Part shown: positions 1-6,726 of the stretch, piece after piece
How positions within the stretch are numbered: position 1 is the stretch's first letter
Layout: each line of letters opens with the position of its first letter
Assembly (NCBI GenBank): GCA_023433945.1
Contig: JAEYTP010000089.1
Span: 1-7,460, forward strand
Source: Bacillota bacterium
GTDB lineage: Bacteria; Bacillota; Clostridia; Acetivibrionales; DSM-1351
Length of the DNA stretch: 7,460 nucleotides
Direction of reading: 5' to 3'
The notes under the pieces: model-generated
What the model saw: the letters and a program-made list of their open reading frames with translations, nothing else
Databases searched by the model: none
What the model was told of the DNA's origin: nothing
Translations under genes and position numbers: made by a program

Positions 1-35
1 CATTATGTTAAAGTATTATATTGTATTGATAACAA

Positions 36-96
36 ACAGTTGTAGTCTAAATAATAAAAACTGTTTTAGTCTCATACTTTTTAGGAGACATAGTCT
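36..96 (+). repeat. TAGTCT motif recurring every 24 nt
   Basis: TAGTCT occurs at 43-48, 67-72 and 91-96, exactly 24 nt apart each time, and a related AGGTCT follows at 116-121. The first two copies sit in a longer imperfect direct repeat: ACAGTTGTAGTCT (36-48) and ACTGTTTTAGTCT (60-72), 11 of 13 identical. Two short inverted repeats overlap this stretch: AAACAGT/ACTGTTT (34-40 and 60-66) and GTCTC/GAGAC (69-73 and 85-89). They may be binding sites for a regulator upstream of the putative promoter, or degenerate repeats. Chance is not excluded. Confidence 0.35.
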
Positions 97-138
97 ATGC
101 TATCTATAGTACAAAAGGTCTATAATACATGGTATCTG

Positions 139-167
139 TGGACATTTATATGGAATTATGTTAGATT
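139..167 (+). promoter_or_regulatory. Putative sigma-A promoter of motAB (extended -10)
   Basis: A -35-like TGGACA (139-144, five of six matches to TTGACA) is followed by a 17-nt spacer and a -10-like TAGATT (162-167, four of six). A TG at 159-160 gives the extended -10 form TGn. Transcription would start near 174-175, leaving a leader of about 115 nt before motA. A second, weaker arrangement lies closer to the gene: TTCAAT (233-238), 18 nt, TAATAT (257-262). No good match to the flagellar sigma-D pattern was found. This is pattern matching by eye in very AT-rich DNA, so chance matches are likely. Confidence 0.4.
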
Positions 168-175
168 ATATACGA

Positions 176-207
176 ATATGTATATTTTTAGAATAAAATA
201 TACATAT
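176..207. repeat. Perfect 13-bp inverted repeat in the motA leader
   Basis: The arm ATATGTATATTTT (176-188) is exactly the reverse complement of 195-207, with a 6-nt loop TAGAAT (189-194). Only one of the 13 pairs is G-C. No T-run follows on either strand, so it does not look like an intrinsic terminator. If the promoter at 139-167 is real, the stem would be the first thing transcribed, which could protect the 5' end of the motAB mRNA. It could equally be a palindromic operator overlapping the start of transcription. The repeat is seen directly; its role is inferred. Confidence 0.7.
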
Positions 208-289
208 AATTATCTTAAATATCTATACATAATTCAATTTATTTTATTGTTAGATTTAATATAAATAAAAAATATTAAGGAGAGAAAAC

Positions 290-1102
290 ATGGATATAGC
301 TACTATAATCGGAATACTTAGTGGCATTGCGTGTATAGTTATTCCAATAATTACTGGACCGGCACCTACATTTTTTGCAGATAGTATGTCAGTAATAATA
401 GTTGTGGGGGGAGGGCTCGCATCTACATTAATTAGCTTTAGGCTAAGTGAAGTCATTACAATATTTAGGGTATTGAAAAATACCTTTACTGAAAGAAAAA
501 AGGATACTGCTGAGACTATATTACTTCTGCTTGATTATTCTAAATGTGCACGACGCGATGGGCTTTTGGCACTTGAAAACAAAATAGTAAATACAGAGGA
601 TAAGTTTGTCAGCAAGTCAATTCAATTCATAGTGGATGGTCTTGAGCCAGATGTGGTAACCAGCCTTTTGGATATGGATATTCAAAATATGGTTGAACGT
701 CACCAACGTGGTCAAGCATTGTTTAAAACAATGGGCTCATTGTTTCCGGCTTGGGGTATGATAGGTACTCTGATTGGTTTGATAGCTCTTTTAGCAGAGC
801 TGGATGATCCAAGTACTATTGGAGCCTCTATGGCTATAGCTCTGGTTACCACCTTATATGGAAGTGTTTTGGCAAATCTGTTTTGTATACCTGCCGCCAA
901 TAAGCTAGCAAAGAATTCCAAAGAAGAACTTACACAAAAAGAAATGATTATTGAGGGAATTCTCTCGATACAGGCCGGTGAGAATCCTCGAATCCTAGAA
1001 CAAAGACTATTAAACTTCCTATCAGAAAAGGAAAAACAGAGATACATGGCGCTTGCTGTCCAGCAAGAAGATGTAACAGCTGAAACGCTATCACAATATT
1101 AA
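290..1102 (+). CDS. motA: Flagellar motor stator protein MotA
   Basis: MotA is the membrane subunit of the stator that, with MotB, conducts ions and pushes on rotor protein FliG. The 270-residue length is typical. Four membrane segments are visible: about 3-23, 33-50, 148-169 and 179-201. The large cytoplasmic loop between segments two and three carries the conserved charged patch R88-R89 and E96 (family partners of FliG). Conserved prolines occur at P153 (in FPAWGMIGTLIGL) and P201 (in FCIPAANKL). The ATG at 290 follows a strong AAGGAGAG site. motB begins 18 nt after the stop, so the two are certainly cotranscribed. Sequence alone does not decide whether protons or sodium ions drive it; a PomA or MotP-type sodium stator is the alternative. 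Confidence 0.96.
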   Translation: MDIATIIGILSGIACIVIPIITGPAPTFFADSMSVIIVVGGGLASTLISFRLSEVITIFRVLKNTFTERKKDTAETILLLLDYSKCARRDGLLALENKIVNTEDKFVSKSIQFIVDGLEPDVVTSLLDMDIQNMVERHQRGQALFKTMGSLFPAWGMIGTLIGLIALLAELDDPSTIGASMAIALVTTLYGSVLANLFCIPAANKLAKNSKEELTQKEMIIEGILSIQAGENPRILEQRLLNFLSEKEKQRYMALAVQQEDVTAETLSQY

Positions 1103-1120
1103 AGAAGGATATAATAAACT

Positions 1121-1888
1121 ATGAGAAGGAAAAAAAAATACACCGATGACTCCTCTAGTGAGGGAGCACCAGAGTGGCTGACCACTTATAGTGATCTTGT
1201 AACATTATTATTAACTTTTTTCATTATGCTTTTTTCCATGGCATCTGTCGACAAACAGAAGTTTGATGCTGTTTCTGAGTCGTTGAGGTTTGCCTTTGGA
1301 AATAACACTGGAGCAATGTTTCATGAAAATATAGGTAACAATTATATTAATATGCCAAACCTTATTGATGATGAAAATAATAATGCGGAAGATATGGACG
1401 AAGAAGAATACAATTATGAATACCAGAAGAAACTCACAAACTTCAAGGAGGAAGTTGAAAATGCTATTGCCCAACATTCGCTTGAAGATCAAATACATCT
1501 GATAGATGAGCAAAACAAGATTGTTCTTAGACTTAATGAGGTTTTGCTATTTGATACAGGAAAAGCGGATATCAACAAAAATCATATTGAAATTATGAAT
1601 AAAATAGGAATAATGCTTGATACATTAGGTACAGAAATAATAGTCGAGGGACACACAGATAATGTCCCCATCAATACATATGCCTTCCCTAGTAACTGGG
1701 AGCTATCTACAAAAAGAGCGGTTAACATTGTTAAATATTTTATTGACTATTGCGATATGAGTGAAAAAAATCTTATTCCCCAAGGGCGCGGTGAATTTCA
1801 ACCTATTGCCGACAATGCCACAGAAGAAGGCAGACGTAAAAATAGAAGAATAGATATTATTGTAGACAAATATATCTCGATTGAATAA
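1121..1888 (+). CDS. motB: Flagellar motor stator protein MotB (possibly MotS-like)
   Basis: MotB anchors the stator to peptidoglycan and supplies the ion-binding aspartate. A basic start (RRKKK) leads to EWLTTYSDLVTLLLTFF, with the essential Asp at D25 and one membrane helix at about 26-41. A plug-like stretch and an unusually acidic, Asn-rich linker (about 83-101) follow. The C-terminal half (about 130-250) is an OmpA-type peptidoglycan-binding domain with VEGHTDNVPI (175-184), SNWELSTKRA (191-200) and GRRKNRRIDI (237-246). The 255-residue length is normal. The ribosome site AAGAAGG (1102-1108) stands 12 nt from the ATG, rather far. The val at D+2 (DLV) resembles sodium-type MotS more than proton-type MotB; this is a weak inference. 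The 3' end overlaps convergent hemZ by 32 bp. Confidence 0.95.
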   Translation: MRRKKKYTDDSSSEGAPEWLTTYSDLVTLLLTFFIMLFSMASVDKQKFDAVSESLRFAFGNNTGAMFHENIGNNYINMPNLIDDENNNAEDMDEEEYNYEYQKKLTNFKEEVENAIAQHSLEDQIHLIDEQNKIVLRLNEVLLFDTGKADINKNHIEIMNKIGIMLDTLGTEIIVEGHTDNVPINTYAFPSNWELSTKRAVNIVKYFIDYCDMSEKNLIPQGRGEFQPIADNATEEGRRKNRRIDIIVDKYISIE

Positions 1889-3356
1889 GCTGGCTCTTAC
1901 GAGCCAGCATTTCTTCTATACGGCCAATATATTCCTCTACACTTTTTACGTTAAAGCATCTCTCTATTCTATTATCTGCAAATACTACCTTTGATACCCC
2001 ACCTGCTCCACAAGCAATAATAGATTGCCTCTCCTCCATTATCTGAATATTATATAAGCTCTCACAGCCAGTTCGGCAGTAACCGGTATTCTCCTGATTT
2101 CCTAATATGTTTCTTTGTCGGTATAGGTAATAAGGCATCAACTCCATATATGAAGCATACTGCCTTGCTAATTCCACCATCATTTCAACATTGTCATACT
2201 GCTCATCTAGCATGTTTAGTTTCTGCTCTTCCATAAGCCTTGATGCTCTTTTAACAGACATTGTGTGCACAGTAAGACTGTCAGGCTTAAGCTTCTCTAT
2301 CTCTTTGAGAGTGTGCATAAACATGTCCACATTCTCACCAGGCAATCCACTTATAATGTCCATATTTATATTATTAAAGCCTTCTTTTCTAGCAAGTTGA
2401 AAGGCGCTTATTATGTCATGCGCGGTATGCTGCCTACCAATAACTCTCAATGTGTCATCATTCATGGTTTGTGGGTTGATACTTATTCTATCAACCTTAG
2501 AAGCAGCTATTAATTTCAGCTTATCTGCATCAATAGTGTCAGGCCTTCCAGCTTCAAGGGTATATTCTCTTAAATGAGTCATATCAAAAAGCTGCTCTAT
2601 AGAGGAAAGCAATCTATTCAATTGCATTACGTTAAGTGAGGTGGGAGTTCCTCCACCAATATAAATGCTCTCGATAATAAGGTCATACTGGTTTAGAAGT
2701 GATGCTGTAAAGCTCAATTCACGTATTAGGGTATCTACATATAAATCTACCATTTTTTTATATTGTCCCAGTGTGCTAGACGAAAATGAGCAATATAAAC
2801 ATCGGGTAGGACAAAAAGGTATCCCTATATATAATGAAATGGCGTTAGCGGGTGTATTAGCAAAAAGGTGTCTCTGGTTTTGGGCCACCTCATATAGTAA
2901 TTGTGCCTTTGTATTTGAGACAAAATAGTTATCTTTTAGTTCAGATAAAACCTGTTGATGTGTAAAATTATTATCCAACATTTCATTGACTAATTTAGCC
3001 GGTCTAATACCTGTTAGCACTCCCCATGGCAGTTTTTTGTCAAAAAAGTCCGATATTAGCTTATAAAGCTCCCTTTTTAACAGTTTCCTTACCTGACTTC
3101 TAGCTTCATGGGGTTCTATGCCTTCCTTCTGCTGAGCACATACACATACTTCTCTGGATTTGGACTCTTTCTTTATGTTAACTTTTATATACTTATTACC
3201 CGTATCATCCATAAAATCAGTACATAAAATTAATGCCTCTGAAGAATTGTTCAAAGGCTCATTTATCTTAATTATTTGTTGCTGTCTAAAAAAAAGCTTT
3301 ATAACGTCTTCTATCTCATAGCTATACTCACTGCACTCGTTATTTAAATAAATCAT
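1857..3356 (-). CDS. hemZ: HemZ-type radical SAM protein (coproporphyrinogen III dehydrogenase family)
   Basis: This 499-residue protein matches HemZ in length and layout. HemZ is the proposed oxygen-independent coproporphyrinogen III oxidase of Firmicutes. The N-terminal region of about 165 residues includes PWGVLTGIRPAKL (110-122). The radical SAM core starts at FCPTRCLYCSF, with C182, C186 and C189 (CX3CX2C) to hold the 4Fe-4S cluster, followed by YIGGGTPTSL (232-241). The C-terminal part has YYLYRQRNILGN (409-420) and IQIMEERQSI (437-446). The fourth cysteine of E. coli HemN (CX3CX2CXC) is absent, a serine-phenylalanine pair following as in HemW-like proteins, so the true substrate is uncertain. 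ATG at 3356 follows GAGGAT (3361-3366). It is last in the minus-strand cluster, 18 nt after the MBL gene, and its last ten codons overlap motB. Confidence 0.88.
   Translation of the reverse strand: MIYLNNECSEYSYEIEDVIKLFFRQQQIIKINEPLNNSSEALILCTDFMDDTGNKYIKVNIKKESKSREVCVCAQQKEGIEPHEARSQVRKLLKRELYKLISDFFDKKLPWGVLTGIRPAKLVNEMLDNNFTHQQVLSELKDNYFVSNTKAQLLYEVAQNQRHLFANTPANAISLYIGIPFCPTRCLYCSFSSSTLGQYKKMVDLYVDTLIRELSFTASLLNQYDLIIESIYIGGGTPTSLNVMQLNRLLSSIEQLFDMTHLREYTLEAGRPDTIDADKLKLIAASKVDRISINPQTMNDDTLRVIGRQHTAHDIISAFQLARKEGFNNINMDIISGLPGENVDMFMHTLKEIEKLKPDSLTVHTMSVKRASRLMEEQKLNMLDEQYDNVEMMVELARQYASYMELMPYYLYRQRNILGNQENTGYCRTGCESLYNIQIMEERQSIIACGAGGVSKVVFADNRIERCFNVKSVEEYIGRIEEMLARKSQLIQSRYICLQ
1889..1917 (+). 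terminator. Intrinsic terminator of motAB, inside hemZ
   Basis: Directly after the motB stop, GCTGGCTC (1889-1896) and GAGCCAGC (1901-1908) form a perfect 8-bp, G-C-rich stem with a 4-nt loop TTAC. The T-rich ATTTCTTCT follows. It is the strongest G-C-rich hairpin in the window and sits where a motB terminator should be. The T tract is interrupted, so efficiency is uncertain. On the minus strand the same stem is followed by TTATTCAAT, so it is a poor terminator for hemZ and in any case precedes the hemZ stop. The stem encodes HemZ residues L484 to L490. Confidence 0.75.
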
Positions 3357-3374
3357 ATTTATCCTCTAACTAAC

Positions 3375-4001
3375 CTACCATTTTGTAGTATACAAAATGG
3401 GGTTGCTTCTTGCCTCCTCACCAAGGGTTGTACTTGCACCATGCCCAGGGAATACCTTAATATCTGGCTCCAGCTTAAAAAGAGTATCAACAAGTGAAGA
3501 GTATATATCCTCAAAGCTTCCATAAGGAAGGTCTACTCTGCCATATCCCATTGCAAATAGGGTATCTCCTGAGAAAAGAATATCATCGCACAGTATGCAT
3601 ACAGACCCTGGAGTATGTCCAGGAGTATGAATAATATTGAGTTTTCTCTCTCCTATGGTAATGACTGATTTATCACTCAAGGTACTATATTTCGATGTTA
3701 TGCTAAATGGCTTGCCTGTATAGGCAGAAGCATTTGCCCTCGGGTCAACCAGACATTGTGCATCATCGGCATGTATAAATAGCTTTGCACCTGTTTTTTC
3801 AATGATTCTATCCGCCTCAGCAATATGGTCAATGTGCCCATGAGTGAGTATTATACTTTTGATATCCACTCCAAATTCCTGAGCAACGGATAGTACCTTT
3901 TCACAATTCACTCCCGCATCTATCAGAACTGCTTCTTTACCCTCATAGATTAAGTAACATAAGGAATCAAACATCCCTCTTTGAATACGTTTAAAATTCA
4001 T
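3375..4001 (-). CDS. MBL-fold metallo-hydrolase (glyoxalase II-like)
   Basis: This 208-residue single-domain, presumably cytoplasmic protein belongs to the metallo-beta-lactamase fold hydrolases of the GloB-like type. The metal ligands are all present: THGHIDH (H54, H56, D58, H59), H129 in TPGHTPGS, D146 in FSGDTLF and H187 in FPGHG. Such enzymes typically cleave thioesters such as S-lactoylglutathione or related thiol conjugates. It lacks the C-terminal extension of classical glyoxalase II, so the substrate cannot be assigned. ATG at 3999-4001 follows GGGGA (about 4011-4015) by 9 nt. It lies between dtd (43 nt upstream) and hemZ (18 nt downstream), an arrangement common in Clostridia. The family call is firm; the reaction is unknown. 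Confidence 0.9.
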   Translation of the reverse strand: MNFKRIQRGMFDSLCYLIYEGKEAVLIDAGVNCEKVLSVAQEFGVDIKSIILTHGHIDHIAEADRIIEKTGAKLFIHADDAQCLVDPRANASAYTGKPFSITSKYSTLSDKSVITIGERKLNIIHTPGHTPGSVCILCDDILFSGDTLFAMGYGRVDLPYGSFEDIYSSLVDTLFKLEPDIKVFPGHGASTTLGEEARSNPILYTTKW

Positions 4002-4044
4002 AAGTGATCATCCCCAAACTATTTAAAATACGAACTCGGATACA

Positions 4045-4494
4045 TCAGAATTCTCTTTTACTATCCACTAGAAGTGTTACTGGGCCATCATTGATTATGT
4101 CTACTAACATATTGGCTTGAAATACCCCTGCTTGCGTATGGATATTATATTGTTTGCATTTGTCTAAAAACTTATCATATAGCATTTTTGCATCCTCTGG
4201 CCGTGCAGCCTTGTCATAGCTGGGCCTTCTTCCCTTACGACAGTCACCGAAAAGTGTAAACTGTGAAACCACAAGTATTTGTCCGCCTATGTCTAATAGA
4301 GAATAGTTCATCTTGCCTTGGTCATCTTCAAATATTCTTAGATTAATTATCTTTTCTACTAGATAATTAACATCATTTTCATCATCATTTTGTCCGACAC
4401 CCAGTAGTACCATCAGTCCCTGCTCTATTTCACCAGTAACCACGTTATCTACCGTAACCTTCGAACCTTTAACTCTTTGAACAACAGCCCTCAT
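4045..4494 (-). CDS. dtd: D-aminoacyl-tRNA deacylase
   Basis: Dtd hydrolyses D-aminoacyl-tRNA (for example D-Tyr-tRNA, and also mischarged Gly-tRNA-Ala), removing wrongly charged tRNA in the cytoplasm. The 149-residue protein is typical in size. It opens MRAVVQRV and has the catalytic SQFTL motif at 77-81 (T80 is the key threonine) and NDGPVT at 135-140, whose Gly-cisPro pair (G137-P138) rejects L-amino acids. I chose ATG at 4494 because AGAAGG (4501-4506) sits 6 nt before it. The frame is open back to a GTG at 4530, which would add 12 basic residues, but that start has no ribosome site and directly follows the rel stop codons. It is cotranscribed with rel (39 nt upstream) and the MBL gene. 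Confidence 0.95.
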   Translation of the reverse strand: MRAVVQRVKGSKVTVDNVVTGEIEQGLMVLLGVGQNDDENDVNYLVEKIINLRIFEDDQGKMNYSLLDIGGQILVVSQFTLFGDCRKGRRPSYDKAARPEDAKMLYDKFLDKCKQYNIHTQAGVFQANMLVDIINDGPVTLLVDSKREF

Positions 4495-4500
4495 AAAAAA

Positions 4501-4506
4501 CCTTCT
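4501..4506 (-). promoter_or_regulatory. Ribosome binding site deciding the dtd start
   Basis: On the minus strand AGAAGG lies 6 nt before ATG 4494, where the family-typical MRAVVQRV begins. It favours this start over the upstream GTG at 4530. Confidence 0.75.
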
Positions 4507-4533
4507 TTTTACCGAATATTTTCTTGCCACCTA

Positions 4534-6726
4534 CTAGCCTTTGTTTCTCGTTACTTCAAACACGCTGTCAACCTTTTTCAGTCTTTTAATAATCTTTTCA
4601 AGCTGTTCTGTATTTGTTATTTCAAGTGTTAAGTTAATAATTGTAATCTGCTCTTTTGTCGTTCTAGCATTAATTGCTTTGATTGGAATCTTTGCTTCAG
4701 CTATACAATTTGTTATTTCTAGCAACAAAGAGGTTCTGTCATTTGCCATAAGCGTTATATCTGCCTTGTATGCGACATCACCCGTAGTATACCATTTTAC
4801 ATCAATAAGTCTGCCATCATCTCCTAAGCCCGCAGACACATTCGTACAGTCACTTCTGTGTACTGACACACCCCTACCCCTAGTAATATATCCAATTATC
4901 TCATCACCCGGTACAGGATTACAGCACCTTGACAGTCTTACAAGACAATTATCAATACCCTTTACTACAACCCCGCTCTCAGGTATGTTCTTTTTCTTCT
5001 TCTCACCACGGTTTTGAGCTATATCCTGCAGCATTTCCTCAAGCTCTTCGGGCTTTAGAGTTTTCTTGTACTCTTCCTTTAATCTGGTCACAATCTTTGT
5101 TGATGTGATTGCTCCGTACCCAACTGCCGCAAATAAATCATCCAGAGAGCCGAAATTATACTTTCTTATAACTAAATCAACCCATTCATTCTTGAATAAT
5201 TGATTATATGTCACGCCCTGCTTCTTGAGTTCCCTGTCAATATTTTCCTTGCCTCTTACAATATTTTCGTCTCTCTTTTCCTTCTTGAACCACTGGTTTA
5301 TCTTATTTCTAGCCTGACTACTCTTTACTATTTTCAGCCAATCACGGCTAGGGCCATGTATAGTAGTAGAAGTTAAAATATCGACAATATCGCCATTTTT
5401 CAATCTATAGTCAATAGGCACCATTTTCCCATTAACTCTTGCTCCAATCATCTTGTTACCTATAGCACTATGGATGGCATATGCAAAATCTACAGGAGTA
5501 GAGTCTTGCGGTAAGCTCATTACATCGCCTTTTGGTGTAAATACAAAAACCTCATCGGTAAAAAGGTCTACCTTTAAAGTTTCCATAAACTCGTTTTCGT
5601 CTTTGGTATCCTTCTGCCATTCAAGAAGCTGCCTTAACCAAGCAAATTTATTTTCAGTGTCTTCCTTACTTGCACCGCCCTCTTTATATTTCCAATGTGC
5701 AGCTATACCCACCTCTGCAACTCTGTGCATATCCCAGGTTCTTATTTGAACCTCAAAGGGTTGTCCCTCGGGGCCAATGAGCGTTGTATGGAGTGACTGA
5801 TACATATTTGGTTTAGGCATAGCTATATAATCTTTGAATCGCCCAGGCATTGGCTTATAGAGTTCATGAACAAGTCCCAAAACGGCATAGCAGTCTTTAA
5901 CGGAATTAACTATAATTCTAAAGGCAAACAGGTCGTATATCTGTTCTAAGGTTTTATTCTGATTTACCATTTTGCTATAAATGCTGTAGAAATGTTTAGG
6001 TCTACCATCAATCTGTGAATTTTCAATACCTAGATCACTTATTTTTTCTTTAAGTGTGTTTACGATGTTTTCAATATATGCCTCTCTTTGCTTTCTCTTT
6101 GTAGCAATCTTCTCAACCAGATCATAATAGCCTTTTGGATCTAGGTATCTAAGGCAAATATCCTCAAGCTCCCATTTGATTTTTGACATACCAAGCCTGT
6201 GAGCAAGTGGAGCATATATTTCTAAGGTTTCAGTGGCCTTTTCGATCTGCTTATCAGAGCTCATATACCTTAAGGTTCTCATATTATGCAGTCTGTCAGC
6301 AAGTTTTATAAGTATTACTCTTATGTCCTTGGCCATTGCCATAAACATTTTTCTGAGGTTTTCAACCTGCTGTTCCTGCTTTGTTGTAAATGGAATTTTT
6401 CCTAATTTTGTAACTCCATCCACCAGATCAGCAATCTCCACACCGAAGTCTGTCTTTAGACATTCGTATGTACATGTCGTATCCTCAATGGTATCATGTA
6501 ACAAACCAGCAATAATAGCAGTACAGTCAAGCTCCATGTCAGCCAAAATTACGGCAACTTCGACAGGATGAATAATATATGGTTCACCAGAGATTCTCTG
6601 TTGCCCTTCATGAGCAGCTTTTGATACGGAGTAAGCCTTTTCAAGCAGGGCAAAGTTGCAGTTTAGATCATATTTTTTTACTTTTTCAACTAAAACAGTA
6701 AAATTGTCAATCAAAACATCCTCCAT
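4534..6726 (-). CDS. relA: Bifunctional (p)ppGpp synthetase/hydrolase Rel
   Basis: Rel makes (p)ppGpp from ATP and GTP/GDP on starved ribosomes and also degrades it, controlling the stringent response. The 730-residue length is normal for a long RSH protein. The order is: HD hydrolase domain with R44, H53, H77-D78 (LLHDTIED) and N148 (LADRLHN); synthetase domain with D265 (YDLFAFR), GRFKDYIAMPKPN (295-307) and EVQIRT (E325); TGS domain about 392-453; cysteine-containing RIS domain with LSRCCNPVPGD (598-608) and C627; ACT domain about 652-727. The intact HD residues and RFKD (rather than the EXDD of RelA) indicate both activities. The gene ends in tandem in-frame TAG codons (4536-4531). The start is uncertain: ATG 6726 has only GGCGG touching it, whereas TTG 6714 (codon 5) has GGAGG 5 nt ahead. 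Confidence 0.96.
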   Translation of the reverse strand: MEDVLIDNFTVLVEKVKKYDLNCNFALLEKAYSVSKAAHEGQQRISGEPYIIHPVEVAVILADMELDCTAIIAGLLHDTIEDTTCTYECLKTDFGVEIADLVDGVTKLGKIPFTTKQEQQVENLRKMFMAMAKDIRVILIKLADRLHNMRTLRYMSSDKQIEKATETLEIYAPLAHRLGMSKIKWELEDICLRYLDPKGYYDLVEKIATKRKQREAYIENIVNTLKEKISDLGIENSQIDGRPKHFYSIYSKMVNQNKTLEQIYDLFAFRIIVNSVKDCYAVLGLVHELYKPMPGRFKDYIAMPKPNMYQSLHTTLIGPEGQPFEVQIRTWDMHRVAEVGIAAHWKYKEGGASKEDTENKFAWLRQLLEWQKDTKDENEFMETLKVDLFTDEVFVFTPKGDVMSLPQDSTPVDFAYAIHSAIGNKMIGARVNGKMVPIDYRLKNGDIVDILTSTTIHGPSRDWLKIVKSSQARNKINQWFKKEKRDENIVRGKENIDRELKKQGVTYNQLFKNEWVDLVIRKYNFGSLDDLFAAVGYGAITSTKIVTRLKEEYKKTLKPEELEEMLQDIAQNRGEKKKKNIPESGVVVKGIDNCLVRLSRCCNPVPGDEIIGYITRGRGVSVHRSDCTNVSAGLGDDGRLIDVKWYTTGDVAYKADITLMANDRTSLLLEITNCIAEAKIPIKAINARTTKEQITIINLTLEITNTEQLEKIIKRLKKVDSVFEVTRNKG
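6720..6724 (-). promoter_or_regulatory. GGAGG inside the first codons of rel
   Basis: The best Shine-Dalgarno match near rel, GGAGG, overlaps the annotated ATG (6726-6724) and is followed after 5 nt (ATGTT) by TTG at 6714-6712 in the same frame. Initiation at this TTG would give a 726-residue Rel. Both forms keep the whole HD domain. Confidence 0.5.

Larger units (their letters stand above)
1..289. other. Non-coding region upstream of motA
   Basis: I see no credible coding sequence on either strand. A 66-codon minus-strand frame overlapping the start of motA has no ribosome site or recognisable content. The region is strongly AT-rich and holds the 24-nt-spaced TAGTCT motif, a promoter candidate, a 13-bp inverted repeat and the motA ribosome binding site, AAGGAGAG at 277-284, about 7 nt before ATG counted from GGAG. 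No cyclic di-GMP riboswitch of the GEMM type was recognised, although such elements often precede clostridial motility genes. Confidence 0.7.

Noticed and set aside
36..121. CRISPR-like array from the 24-nt period
   Set aside because: Repeat core is only 6-13 nt and imperfect, with no cas gene in view.
121..126. Exact TATAAT as the motA -10
   Set aside because: No acceptable -35 16-19 nt upstream (TGCTAT at 17 nt) and no TGn extension; the pair at 139-167 is better.
216..242. Sigma-D promoter TAAA-N15-CAATTTAT
   Set aside because: Only about three of eight -10 positions match GCCGATAT.
1..289. Cyclic di-GMP riboswitch ahead of motA
   Set aside because: None of the conserved GEMM core sequences were seen.
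712..1047. 111-codon minus-strand frame inside motA
   Set aside because: Antisense shadow of a firm gene; no ribosome site or recognisable motif.
1211..1513. 100-codon minus-strand frame inside motB
   Set aside because: Hydrophobic low-complexity shadow of the TM and acidic coding stretch of motB.
4495..4530. Longer Dtd from GTG 4530
   Set aside because: Abuts the rel stops, lacks a ribosome site, and adds 12 residues not typical of the family.
4541..5017. 158-codon plus-strand frame opposite rel
   Set aside because: Antisense of the Rel RIS and ACT domains; Ser/Phe/Ile-rich composition typical of a shadow frame.
6233..6571. 112-codon plus-strand frame opposite the Rel HD domain
   Set aside because: Shadow frame, no supporting signal.
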